From Bifidobacterium colobi (GTDB taxonomy: Bacteria; Actinomycetota; Actinomycetes; Actinomycetales; Bifidobacteriaceae), in the NCBI RefSeq assembly GCF_018555455.1, contig NZ_JAFEJU010000001.1:186001-250000 (forward strand): a stretch of 64,000 nt of DNA, written 5' to 3'. Positions 39,023 to 47,598 of the stretch are shown one piece after another. How positions within the stretch are numbered: position 1 is the stretch's first letter; each line of letters opens with the position of its first letter. The notes beneath the pieces were generated by a model. The model saw only the letters and a program-made list of their open reading frames with translations. It was not told the origin of the DNA and searched no databases. The translations under genes were made by a program, and so were the position numbers.

Positions 39023-40446
39023 GTCAGATCACCGTCACTCTGCACAAGGCAATCGCTTATATCGCCAATCCCGACAAGACCGAACATGGCGCTTTGGCCT
39101 CGGCGAACTTCAGCGATGATGCGACGAATCCCGTGGAGTTGGCGCGGCGCATGATGGCCACGGTCGAACAGTCAGCTGGCGGGAATCGTGCCAACGGCGT
39201 GCTTGCGCATCATGTGATTCAATCGTTCAGTCCGGAGGACAGCCGACGCGTGACCGCGCGGGAATTGCATGAGTTGGGTGTGCAGTTCGCCGACGAGTTC
39301 ACCGGCGGCGAGTACCGGTACGTGATCGCCACGCACGTCGATCGCGGGCACACGCATAACCACATCATCATCTGCGCGACCAGTGACGTGACGTTCCGCA
39401 AGATGCGAACCAAACCGGGGGTCACGATAAGCAGACTGCGTGAGATCAGCGACCGGTTGTGCCGGGAAGCCGGACTGGACGTGCTGCCCGAGCTGAAACC
39501 TGCGCGAGAGCGGCGCCGTCATGGCGTGAGCTTCGCGGAACTGTATGCGTCGGCGAAGGGCGACGCGATCAAGGATCGTATTCGCGCCGCGATCGATACG
39601 GCCGCAGGCGCCTCCACCGATTTCGATTCGTTCGTACGCGAGTTGGACAGCGCCGGCGTGATGGTCGTCGTGCGCGGCCGGCACTTGACGTTTACGGACA
39701 TGGCGAGCGGACTGCGGGTGCGCGACGTGAAATTGGGACGCGCCTACGACGAGCTGAACATCATGGCCCGCATCGGCCGGCATACGGTCATGCCGATCAG
39801 TTTCAACCGGCGGATGATCGCCGAACGAACCGGCAATGCGATGCGAGTGTGGCTGCCCGGCACGAGACGGCGACTGCTGATTACGATTCCGTTGACGCGG
39901 ATCGTGCGCGACGGGGACACGTATCGCGCGTACCTGCCGGCGGCGTCGCTGCAGGTCATCACGGGACGGCGAGGCCGTTACGCCAAGCAGGTGCGTGCGG
40001 AGGACCTGTACGGGTACTTCTCCCGCCCGCCCACACGGCTGGAGTCCGCTGTGCATGAGCGGATGACGGTCGCGATCGGCAAATCGGATGCGCAGCGCCG
40101 CTGGTATGCGATGCAGGCGCGACGACTCGATGAGCTGAACCGGCTGGCGGACGAGTTGAATACGGCTGGCCGGCTTGCCGCCAGTGGCGCCGCGGTGGAT
40201 GATGCGATCGCCGAAACGACGCGGCGCATCGAGGCGGAGCGGGAAGCGTTTCAGGCGGCGTTGGTCGCAGCTTGCGACACGGACGAAACGGACGGTGACG
40301 GGCCGCTGTCTGACGATGCGGCAGTCGAACTGCGGGAGCGTGAACGCAGACTCGACGAGTTGGCCCGCGAACTGGACACGTTACGTCGCGTACGCGCTCA
40401 GGCTCAGCATGTCAAGCAGCGGCGGCACATCCGCCGACCCGAATAG
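39004..40446 (+). CDS. Relaxase (MobA/VirD2-type)
   Basis: 480 residues. The three relaxase motifs are visible: an N-terminal Tyr (KAIAYIANPDKT), a Ser/HHVIQSF block and the metal triad THVDRGHTHNHIII. The C-terminal half is coiled and Arg/Glu rich (RERERRLDELARELDTLRRV). It nicks oriT and pilots the single strand to the coupling protein. Its position after mobC and before the PcfB-like gene is standard. Confidence 0.93.
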   Translation: MAVVNMSQITVTLHKAIAYIANPDKTEHGALASANFSDDATNPVELARRMMATVEQSAGGNRANGVLAHHVIQSFSPEDSRRVTARELHELGVQFADEFTGGEYRYVIATHVDRGHTHNHIIICATSDVTFRKMRTKPGVTISRLREISDRLCREAGLDVLPELKPARERRRHGVSFAELYASAKGDAIKDRIRAAIDTAAGASTDFDSFVRELDSAGVMVVVRGRHLTFTDMASGLRVRDVKLGRAYDELNIMARIGRHTVMPISFNRRMIAERTGNAMRVWLPGTRRRLLITIPLTRIVRDGDTYRAYLPAASLQVITGRRGRYAKQVRAEDLYGYFSRPPTRLESAVHERMTVAIGKSDAQRRWYAMQARRLDELNRLADELNTAGRLAASGAAVDDAIAETTRRIEAEREAFQAALVAACDTDETDGDGPLSDDAAVELRERERRLDELARELDTLRRVRAQAQHVKQRRHIRRPE

Positions 40447-40476
40447 ACGACGGTTCATACATGGAAAGGATTAACG

Positions 40477-41394
40477 ATGATCGAGGAACGATTGGAAGAC
40501 ACCGGCCGGCAGATTGCTATGGGAGTCGGCCGCGCCGGTGGCGGTTTCGCACTGCAGGTCGGAGAGAAGACCGCCGGCTGGTTTCTGCGATTGGGCGGGC
40601 GCGGCTTGTCGGCGATGCGTGGCGTGATACGGAGAGGCCGCGATACCGGGCGGATGAGCGAGAAACGATTGCAGCGCCTGGCCGGCGGTGACGTTCATGC
40701 GATCGAGTTGGAGCGGCATCAGGTACGTGCGGTGGTGCACAGTCTGCGTCGCGCGGGCGTGCGGTATTCAGTGGAGAGTGATAGCCAGTCAACGTGGATT
40801 CATTTCGAGGGACGTGATCTCGATCATGTGACGCACTCGGTGCGGCGGGCGCTGCAGGATGTCGGCTATGAACTGCGGATCGACGGCCGGCAGCCGGCCG
40901 AGCGGCGCGGAAGCGAGAACACTCAGCCGCAGCAGGCAACGGAACCGGACCGGGGCGAACCACAGGAGCCCGCACCGGTGAAACCCGAACAATCATCACC
41001 AACACGTCCCGATGCCGCTCAGTCAGGATCGCGTATCCCGACCGCAACGGCCGAGCAGCGCGACGAGGCATCCCCGGCAGTCGCGGCGGAACAATCCGCA
41101 CGGCCGATATCGGACGATGAGCAGCCGCCGCAATCCCCGGTCGTATCATCACCGGCTGCACATGGCGAGACTGAGACCGTTGCCGATGAGGCCAATCGCC
41201 AGACCGTGGCAGAACCTGCTCCATCGGAGCCGCGTGCGCCGGTTTCGCCGAAACCGACGGCGCGATGTGGGGAACGGAAAGTCAGCCGGCGTGACACGCT
41301 CGCGGAACTCCGTGCACGGATCGAACGCAAGCTCACCGGCAAGCCGGTGCAACCGGTTGCAACGCGGAAACCCGGCCGCCCTCGGACCAGATAG
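40477..41394 (+). CDS. PcfB-like (DUF3801) conjugation protein
   Basis: 305 residues. The N-terminal third (residues 1-135) is folded, with VRAVVHSLRRAGVRYSVESD and IHFEGRDLDHVTHSVRRAL; the rest is Pro/Glu/Ser/Thr-rich with a basic C-terminus. PcfB-like proteins bridge relaxosome and coupling protein in Gram-positive systems. Assignment rests on location and the central block. Confidence 0.6.
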   Translation: MIEERLEDTGRQIAMGVGRAGGGFALQVGEKTAGWFLRLGGRGLSAMRGVIRRGRDTGRMSEKRLQRLAGGDVHAIELERHQVRAVVHSLRRAGVRYSVESDSQSTWIHFEGRDLDHVTHSVRRALQDVGYELRIDGRQPAERRGSENTQPQQATEPDRGEPQEPAPVKPEQSSPTRPDAAQSGSRIPTATAEQRDEASPAVAAEQSARPISDDEQPPQSPVVSSPAAHGETETVADEANRQTVAEPAPSEPRAPVSPKPTARCGERKVSRRDTLAELRARIERKLTGKPVQPVATRKPGRPRTR

Positions 41395-41405
41395 GAGTTT
41401 TCAGG

Positions 41406-41729
41406 ATGGGAACGAAGCGATACATGATCGTACGCGGCGAACTCCTCGCCGACCCGGTATTCACGGTTTCCGCCACAGGCGGTCAACTGGTGCAGCTGAG
41501 GATCGGCGTGCGCATGCCGAACGGTTTGGCCGAGCCGGTAATCGTGCAGGGCGGCTCCGTGATGCCCACGTACTGTAAGGCGCAACAACTGGAACAAGGC
41601 GACCTGATCGTGGCAAGCGGCTGGGCCGACGCCGGCAACACCTCCCATGACATCGCCAACGCCGAAGTTCGGGTGAACGCGGACATGATCGCCGCCTCCA
41701 CGTCAATGAACTGGAAGGAGCCGGCATGA
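41406..41729 (+). CDS. Single-strand-binding-like OB-fold protein
   Basis: 107 residues: IVRGELLADPVFTVSATGGQLVQLRIGVRMP and QGDLIVASGWADAGN fit an SSB-type OB fold, shorter than chromosomal SSB and without an acidic tail. It may coat the transferred strand. Overlaps the next gene by four bases. Confidence 0.6.
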   Translation: MGTKRYMIVRGELLADPVFTVSATGGQLVQLRIGVRMPNGLAEPVIVQGGSVMPTYCKAQQLEQGDLIVASGWADAGNTSHDIANAEVRVNADMIAASTSMNWKEPA

Positions 41730-42136
41730 TCGAGCGGAACATGCCGATGACGCTCACACGGCTTGACCGACTGTTGTGCGGAGATCGTGAGGCATCCAGC
41801 ATTGAATGGTGCGGAACGAACATGCTCATCATCGACTATGCGGATAACTCTGTGGATAACTTTCGCGAGATAGCGTCTGGGACAGGAGGAACAGCGGCGG
41901 AGGACATAGGCGCCGGTTCGTCAAACGGTGGCCGTCGAATCTCCGTCACGCCGCTCGCAGTCACAGAACCGTTGCCGAATACGACGGAATCTCAGACCGC
42001 ATCTCAACCGAATCGTGATGCTGCACCGCTTACCCGTGAGATGGTGCTGGAATCACTAAGGCGTCGTACCAATGAGCGACTACAGCGCAAACAGTCGGAG
42101 CAGCGTGCGCGAATAACGGAAAGTATGGTGCGATGA
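41726..42136 (+). CDS. Conjugation-operon protein, unknown
   Basis: 136 residues; a polar linker and a basic helical C-terminus (RRRTNERLQRKQSEQRARI). Coupled by ATGA overlaps both to the OB-fold gene and to virD4, so it is certainly translated with them. No family recognised. Confidence 0.6.
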   Translation: MIERNMPMTLTRLDRLLCGDREASSIEWCGTNMLIIDYADNSVDNFREIASGTGGTAAEDIGAGSSNGGRRISVTPLAVTEPLPNTTESQTASQPNRDAAPLTREMVLESLRRRTNERLQRKQSEQRARITESMVR

Positions 42137-43806
42137 AGCGTTTCCCCGTAATCTGCCTGACGATATTGTCCTCCTGCCTGCTGTTCTGCCTCGGCAATCG
42201 CGTGTGCCTGCAAGTGCGCGGCGACATGACGGCCGGCCTGTCCGCCAGCGAGATCATCGACCGGATGTTCGTCGGGATAGCGGAGCGCCCGCTGTTTCTG
42301 TCCCTGCACCGAGCCGATCTTATTGCCGGACTGGGCACGGTGATTGCGATAGGCCTGATCTGGCTATACCGATGGTCGATGCGCCGCGACCTGCGAGAGG
42401 GCGAGGAGCACGGTTCGGCCAAGTGGGGCACGCCGGCCGATATCCGTCCGTTCCGGCAGGGCGGGCGACGCGACCTGCTGATGACCGCGACGGAAGCGTT
42501 GGGCATCGACGGTCGGGTGACACGACGCAACTTGAATGTGTTGGTAATTGGCTCGTCCGGTTCCGGCAAGACCAGACGGTATGTGCTGCCGAACCTGCGG
42601 CAGGCGAACATGTCGTATGCGATCACCGATCCCAAAGGCGAGATCCAGAACGCGGTCGGCGAGCTGCTGCGCGACAAAGGCTATGCGATCCACTGTCTGA
42701 ATCTCATCGACCTTGAATGCTCCGACCGGTTCAATCCGATGCGCTATCTCAACCCGTCCGACCCCGAGGCCGGCATTCTGCGCCTGACGGAAAACATCAT
42801 CGCGAACACGGCCGGCGACAACAGGCAGCCCGGCAACGGCGACGGGTTCTGGGAACGCGCCGAACGCAACCTGCTGAACGCGCTCATCGCATGGGTGCGG
42901 TTCGCCGAGGACGAGCCGGACCTGAACCGGGTCACGGACATGCTCGACCGGATGGAAGCCAGCGAAGCGGACGAGACCATGCAATCCGACGTGGACCTCA
43001 TGTTCGACGCGGCGCGTGAACTCGTCGCCGAATACCACGCAGACCCCGGCCGACATGACGTCGAATCACGGCAGACGCTGGAGGGTTTGGACTTCGCCGC
43101 ACGCCAGTACCGCAAATTTCAGCAGGGAGCCGGCGAGACGAAGAAGTCGATCATCATCTCGCTGGGCGTCAGGCTCGCCCCATTGCAAGTCGGCAACGTG
43201 CGACGCATCCTGTCGGGAGACGACATGCGACTGGACGAGATCGCATTGCGGCCGACCGCCGTGTTCCTCGCCTTGCCAGACACGGAGAACACGTTCTCGT
43301 TCCTCGCGGCGATCCTCTACCAATGCCTGTTCGAGTCCAACGTGTACCAGGCCGACCATGTGGACGGCGGCGATCATCGTCTGCCGGTGCACTGTTTCCT
43401 CGACGAGTTCGCGAACGTCGGTCGCATCCCCAACTTCCAGAGGCTCATCGCCACCATTCGCAGCCGCAACATCTCCTGCTCAGTCATCATCCAGAACTAC
43501 GCGCAAGGCAAGGCCATGTACCGCGACGATTGGGAGACCATCGTCGGCAACTGCGATTCGATGCTGTTCCTCGGCGGCACCGAAACCAGCACGCTCGAAT
43601 GGGTGTCCAAACGATTGGGCTCCCAGACCATCGACGTCATGGACGACAGCGAAAGCAAGGGCATCAACGGTTCATACACAACGAGCTGGCGGCGCACCAA
43701 ACGCGAGCTCATGCAACCCGACGAACTCGGCCTGCTGCCCACCGACGAGTGCATCTACATCCTGCGCGGCGTCCGACCGTTCCGCAGCCGCAAGATACCG
43801 ATGTGA
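42133..43806 (+). CDS. VirD4/TraG-type coupling protein
   Basis: 557 residues: two N-terminal membrane helices, then an AAA+ ATPase with Walker A GSSGSGKTRR, Walker B HCFLDEFANVGRIP and SVIIQNYAQGKA. It carries the relaxase-DNA complex to the transfer channel. Length is normal for Gram-positive PcfC/TcpA-type proteins. Last gene of the plus-strand mobilisation operon. Confidence 0.95.
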   Translation: MKRFPVICLTILSSCLLFCLGNRVCLQVRGDMTAGLSASEIIDRMFVGIAERPLFLSLHRADLIAGLGTVIAIGLIWLYRWSMRRDLREGEEHGSAKWGTPADIRPFRQGGRRDLLMTATEALGIDGRVTRRNLNVLVIGSSGSGKTRRYVLPNLRQANMSYAITDPKGEIQNAVGELLRDKGYAIHCLNLIDLECSDRFNPMRYLNPSDPEAGILRLTENIIANTAGDNRQPGNGDGFWERAERNLLNALIAWVRFAEDEPDLNRVTDMLDRMEASEADETMQSDVDLMFDAARELVAEYHADPGRHDVESRQTLEGLDFAARQYRKFQQGAGETKKSIIISLGVRLAPLQVGNVRRILSGDDMRLDEIALRPTAVFLALPDTENTFSFLAAILYQCLFESNVYQADHVDGGDHRLPVHCFLDEFANVGRIPNFQRLIATIRSRNISCSVIIQNYAQGKAMYRDDWETIVGNCDSMLFLGGTETSTLEWVSKRLGSQTIDVMDDSESKGINGSYTTSWRRTKRELMQPDELGLLPTDECIYILRGVRPFRSRKIPM

Positions 43807-43845
43807 TGCGCCCTAAGCGCAGTGCAGGCGGACGCGTCGGTAGTG

Positions 43846-43861
43846 TTTCTTTGTTTCTTTA
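43846..43861. repeat. 16-bp AT-rich motif, copy 1
   Basis: TTTCTTTGTTTCTTTA, identical to the copy at 60,906. A variant occurs at 58,118. It lies just after virD4 and before the tRNA promoter. Confidence 0.7.
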
Positions 43862-43919
43862 CATACATAAATACAGAAAAACTACTGGCCGGCACAGCGG
43901 TTACCCGCCACGCCGATTT

Positions 43920-43948
43920 TTGGATTGTCTGGCGGAAGTGTGTATCTT
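43920..43948 (+). promoter_or_regulatory. Promoter of the element tRNA-Lys
   Basis: TTGGAT, exactly 17 bp, TATCTT, then nine bases to the tRNA. Its -10 context AAGTGTGTATCTT resembles AAGTGTGTATTTT before the split host tRNA. Confidence 0.75.
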
Positions 43949-43957
43949 AGTGCTGTT

Positions 43958-44030
43958 GCCCCTTTAGCTCAACGGTTAGAGCAGCATCCTTTTAAGTTGT
44001 GGGTTGTGGGTTCGAATCCCACAGGGGGCA
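43958..44030 (+). tRNA. tRNA-Lys(UUU) carried by the element
   Basis: Full 73-nt cloverleaf: acceptor GCCCCTT/AGGGGGC, D-stem GCTC/GAGC, anticodon loop CTTTTAA with anticodon TTT at 43,991-43,993, T-arm GTGGG-TTCGAAT-CCCAC, discriminator A; CCA is not encoded. Compared with the split host gene, pair 29-41 is A-T instead of G-C and pair 7-66 is T-A instead of C-G, so pairing is kept. The anticodon stem has a T-T mismatch in both versions. It has its own promoter and terminator. Confidence 0.95.
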
Positions 44031-44036
44031 CAGTTC

Positions 44037-44069
44037 AACCCTTGGAAGTCAACGTTTCCAAGGGTTTTT
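44037..44069 (+). terminator. Terminator of the element tRNA-Lys
   Basis: AACCCTTGGAA / TTCCAAGGGTT then TTT, the same 11-bp stem as after the host 3' half. Confidence 0.9.
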
Positions 44070-44209
44070 CTGTACCGGCATCCCAGGTTTGACATGGAAA
44101 TGGTCATGCCGGTGAATCTGGGGTTCCCGACCGGTGTTTTGCTGCGGTCGTGCCGATGCGGGTAGGCTTGCCCTTGGTAATGTCAACGCGAATGGGCGGG
44201 GAGAAGCGC

Positions 44210-45661
44210 ATGGAATCGAAGACCAACGAGACGGCGGCGTTCGCCCGTATGCGCGAGAACCAGTATTTCGATCGCAAGAGCGCGCGCATCAAGCCCGAGG
44301 ACGTGGCACGGCATCTGATTGCATTCGCGAACGCTTCGGGCGGCCAGCTGGTCATCGGTATCGAGGACGACGGCGAGATCACCGGCTTCAAGCGCGCGAA
44401 CGCGAAACCGGTCGAATCGTTCGAGCAGCTGCCGATCACGCAGTGCGCGCCCACCCCGCAGGTGGCCGCCCGGCGTATCCCGTGCGTGAACTCGTCCGGC
44501 GAGGATGATCTGGTCCTCGTATTGGACGTGTCGCCGTCGTCGAACCATGTGGTCGCGAAACGGTCGAACGGCGACGTGTATCTGCGTGAGGACGATCGCA
44601 GCGTGCTGTTGGACCGTGAGCAGGTGCTCGCGTTGGAGTACGACAAGGGGCAGCGTTGGTTCGAGGACGAGCCGGAAGACCGGTCGGGCGTCGACGATAT
44701 CGATCATGACGTGTTCGACCGGTACAAGCAGGCCATCGGCGCGACGGATATCCCCGACGAGCGGGTGCTGCGCAGTCGCGGGTTTCTCGCGGACGGGCAT
44801 CTGACGAACGCCGGCGTGCTCCTGTTCTCGCAGTATCCGGCCGCGTTCCTGCCGTCGGCGCGCGTGCGCGTCGTCAAGGTCGACGGGACCGAACTGCATA
44901 CCGGCCGCAGTCTGAACATCGTCAAGGACGTGGAGTTCGACGGTCCGCTGCCCGAGGTCGTGGAGCGGGCCAGCCAGCTGGTCGGCTCGTTGCTGCGCGA
45001 GTTCCAGGTGCTCGGCGATGACGGCCGGTTCCGCACGGTGCCGGAGTATCCGCGGTTCGCGTGGTTCGAGGGTTTGGTGAACGCGGTCGCGCACCGTGAC
45101 TATTCGATCCGCGGCGAGCATACGCGCGTCATGATCTATGACGACCGTCTGGAGATCACCAGTCCGGGAGCGTTGCCGAACCGGGTGACGGTGGAGAACA
45201 TGCGCACCACCCGGTACGCGCGCAACCCGAAGATCTGCCATGTGCTCACCGCGTTCGAACTGGTGCGCGAGCTCAACGAGGGCGTGCACCGCATGTACGA
45301 GGAAATGGCCGAGCTCGGCCTGCCTGACCCCGAGTACAGCGAACCCAACAACTTCATGGTCAAACTCGTCCTGCGCAACAACATCCGGCAACGCGTGCCC
45401 TACCTCAACGAACAAAACGACACGGCCCCGTCCATCGTCAACCAGACCGAAGTGCCCGCCACCGGACTGACCGACATCGAACGCGAAGCCTTGGCCATCG
45501 TCGCGGTCGAGGGGAAAGTGACCACCAAACGCTTGGCCGAAAAGATCGGTGTAAATCCGCGTACGGCGGCAAGGACATTGAAACAGCTCGCCCAGCAGGG
45601 ATTGTTGCACTGGCACGGGTCCGGGCTACGTGATCCCAAACAGTACTACAGTCGAGACTGA
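44210..45661 (+). CDS. AlbA_2/Schlafen-type ATP-binding regulator
   Basis: 483 residues. N-terminal AlbA_2 domain (FDRKSARIKPEDVARHLIAFANASGGQLVIGIEDDG), a middle HATPase-like region (GLVNAVAHRDYSIRG, DRLEITSPGALPN) and a C-terminal winged helix (KVTTKRLAEKIGVNPRTAARTLKQLAQQG). Such proteins are often annotated as RecG-like but lack helicase motifs; they are putative transcription factors in mobile elements. GGGGAGA precedes ATG 44,210. Followed by an unusual repeat it might bind. Confidence 0.8.
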   Translation: MESKTNETAAFARMRENQYFDRKSARIKPEDVARHLIAFANASGGQLVIGIEDDGEITGFKRANAKPVESFEQLPITQCAPTPQVAARRIPCVNSSGEDDLVLVLDVSPSSNHVVAKRSNGDVYLREDDRSVLLDREQVLALEYDKGQRWFEDEPEDRSGVDDIDHDVFDRYKQAIGATDIPDERVLRSRGFLADGHLTNAGVLLFSQYPAAFLPSARVRVVKVDGTELHTGRSLNIVKDVEFDGPLPEVVERASQLVGSLLREFQVLGDDGRFRTVPEYPRFAWFEGLVNAVAHRDYSIRGEHTRVMIYDDRLEITSPGALPNRVTVENMRTTRYARNPKICHVLTAFELVRELNEGVHRMYEEMAELGLPDPEYSEPNNFMVKLVLRNNIRQRVPYLNEQNDTAPSIVNQTEVPATGLTDIEREALAIVAVEGKVTTKRLAEKIGVNPRTAARTLKQLAQQGLLHWHGSGLRDPKQYYSRD

Positions 45662-45740
45662 CATACTCCGACATACTCCGACATACTCCGACATACTCCG
45701 ACATGTATATGTCGGAGTATGTCGGAGTACATGTCAGAGT
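45661..45740. repeat. Tandem 10-bp repeats folding into a long palindrome
   Basis: ACATACTCCG four times in a row (45,661-45,700), then a reverse-complement run (ATGTCGGAGTATGTCGGAG, then degenerate copies TCAGAGTAC, CGGAGTAAA). Arms of about 19 bp can pair around GTAT. The gap to 45,985 has no gene otherwise. Possible terminator or multimeric binding site. Confidence 0.8.
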
Positions 45741-45985
45741 ACTGCGGAGTAAATTCGGAGTCTGCATAGATAGCAGTACTCGTACGCCGATTTCAATTCG
45801 AGAGGCAACCGCTGGATAAAAGAGCGAGCCGTCGGCATATCGGGGATATGCCGACGGTCTGATGGATTAACTTGCGTTGGCGCGGGGTCGGGGACGACCG
45901 CTTGCGTTGGAGCGGAACGTGACGGTTGGTGCCGGGTCGGGACGCGGGGTTGCGTTCGCGCTTGCATATGATCCCGTGCCTGCCG

Positions 45986-46993
45986 TCAGAGGCTGCCGTC
46001 CCGGTTGGGTAGGCGATCTGTTTGCTGGCCGGGAACGTTCCACGAGGGCGCCGGCTGCGGCGTGGGAGGCTGATACTGCGGCTGCTGTGACTGCGTCGGT
46101 GCCGTCGCCTGTTGCTGCGTGGACTGCTGTTGTGCGGACTGCCGTTCGCGTTCCTCTTGCTCGCGTTGTTCCCGCTGCCGTTCCTCTTCCGCAGCTTTCG
46201 TCTGCTGCACGTCGACCGTCGCGGCGAGGTCGGCGATCTGGCGTGCGGCTGCGATGGCATCGGCCAGGTTTTCCTCGGTGATGGTCTTGTCGCGCCATGT
46301 GTCGGCAAGCCGGTCGAGTCGTGCATGTTCGTCGGATTCCGGTGCTGCGCGCAGCTTGTCGGCTCGGCCGATCGCTTCGCCGAGGGTCTTGGACGTCTGA
46401 CTGGTCGTGTCGTCTAGCGCTGTAGCGTATGAGGTTTCCAGTTGTTTGGTGAATGCTTCCATGCGTTCGATGTCCTGATCGTCCATAGCCTGTTCGAGCT
46501 GGCTGGGGTTGATCTGATCGGCGATGGGACTGCGCTTGACGCGTTCGAGCAGCGCCTTCGCGATCGTCATTGCATCCTGCAGGCGTTCCGCTTGTTTGCG
46601 ATCCTCTTCCGCCTGCACTGGCTGTTGAATGGTCGGCTCGGCATGATTCGTCGCGGTGATGACGCGAACGCCCGCGATTACGCCGCCGACCAGTAGCAGG
46701 ACGGCCAATCCTGCTACCGCCGGTTTGACGGCGTTTTCCGGGAATCGTGACATGAATCGACCGCCGTCGGCATCGGCATGACCGTCATCGTCTTCGTCAT
46801 TGTTGCGGTCGTTGCGTTCGGTCGGTCCGAGGTTCAGAGGCATGGCATCGTCTGCATTATGGGTGATGTTGGCCGTGGAGCCTTCGCATCGTCGCGGCGG
46901 AGCATCCATGCCGAGGATTTGGGTCTCGCCCGGCTCGTCGTCGGCGATGGCGGGGAGGCTGGACGGGCCGAGGTTGAACGGTTCACCGGTCAT
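45986..46993 (-). CDS. Membrane protein of the conjugation block, unknown
   Basis: 335 residues: acidic N-terminal 80, one helix (AVAGLAVLLLVGGVIAGVRVI), then a long coiled-coil-like outer part (QAEEDRKQAERLQDAMTIA to KAAEEERQREQREQEERE) and a Gln/Pro-rich tail. GGAAAGGAAC precedes the ATG. It is the distal gene of the minus-strand transfer block. Role unknown. Confidence 0.65.
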   Translation of the reverse strand: MTGEPFNLGPSSLPAIADDEPGETQILGMDAPPRRCEGSTANITHNADDAMPLNLGPTERNDRNNDEDDDGHADADGGRFMSRFPENAVKPAVAGLAVLLLVGGVIAGVRVITATNHAEPTIQQPVQAEEDRKQAERLQDAMTIAKALLERVKRSPIADQINPSQLEQAMDDQDIERMEAFTKQLETSYATALDDTTSQTSKTLGEAIGRADKLRAAPESDEHARLDRLADTWRDKTITEENLADAIAAARQIADLAATVDVQQTKAAEEERQREQREQEERERQSAQQQSTQQQATAPTQSQQPQYQPPTPQPAPSWNVPGQQTDRLPNRDGSL

Positions 46994-47024
46994 GATCTTG
47001 TTCCTTTCCGTGACGCGTGGCCGG

Positions 47025-47570
47025 TTACAGGGCGTCGGTGCCGGGAACGTAGGCGCGTTCCCTGTCGTGGCTGATGATCTTGCTGACCTTGTAGCCGTCG
47101 CGGTCGAAGTCCGCGTAGTAGACCTCCCAGATCACGCCGGACTCGGTCTCAACCACGCATGCGGCCGCGTCGTCGTTGATGGCGACCTTCACGTAGCCGT
47201 TGCCAAGCGAGCCGGCGTCATCGTGGCGTATGCGTTCGACCGGTATCTGCAGGCCTTCCGCATCCTCGGTGAATAGGTTGCTCAGGTTCCGGTCGCGGTC
47301 GTCCCGGTCGGAAACGTACGCCTGTACGGCGAGCGGCGCCATCAGCACGCACGCTTCGTCCGTACGATAGACGTCGATCCTCCGCCCGTTGACCGTCGTA
47401 TCCGATTTCGGTTCGACCGTCCGGTTTTGATCGTTGCGCACGACGATCGGGACGCCCGTATGCCGTACGGGCATGAACGTGCGCAGGCATGCCGCGCCGA
47501 GCAGGATAATGGGAATGAGCGCGACCGTGACAATGATGATCAGATTGCGTTTGGGGTCTCGATTGTTCAT
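47025..47570 (-). CDS. Signal-anchored conjugation protein, unknown
   Basis: 181 residues: helix LIIIVTVALIPIILLGAACL then about 145 exported residues (RIDVYRTDEACVLMAPLAVQ, ACVVETESGVIWEVYYADFDRDG). AAAGGAGCATCC decides ATG 47,570. It lies between the CHAP hydrolase and the coiled-coil protein, suggesting a channel part. No family recognised. Confidence 0.65.
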   Translation of the reverse strand: MNNRDPKRNLIIIVTVALIPIILLGAACLRTFMPVRHTGVPIVVRNDQNRTVEPKSDTTVNGRRIDVYRTDEACVLMAPLAVQAYVSDRDDRDRNLSNLFTEDAEGLQIPVERIRHDDAGSLGNGYVKVAINDDAAACVVETESGVIWEVYYADFDRDGYKVSKIISHDRERAYVPGTDAL

Positions 47571-47598
47571 GGATGCTCCTTTGCGTGATGTGGTTCGG

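Noticed and set aside
45661..45740. Possible CRISPR array
   Set aside because: The 10-bp units are contiguous with no spacers and no cas genes are nearby.
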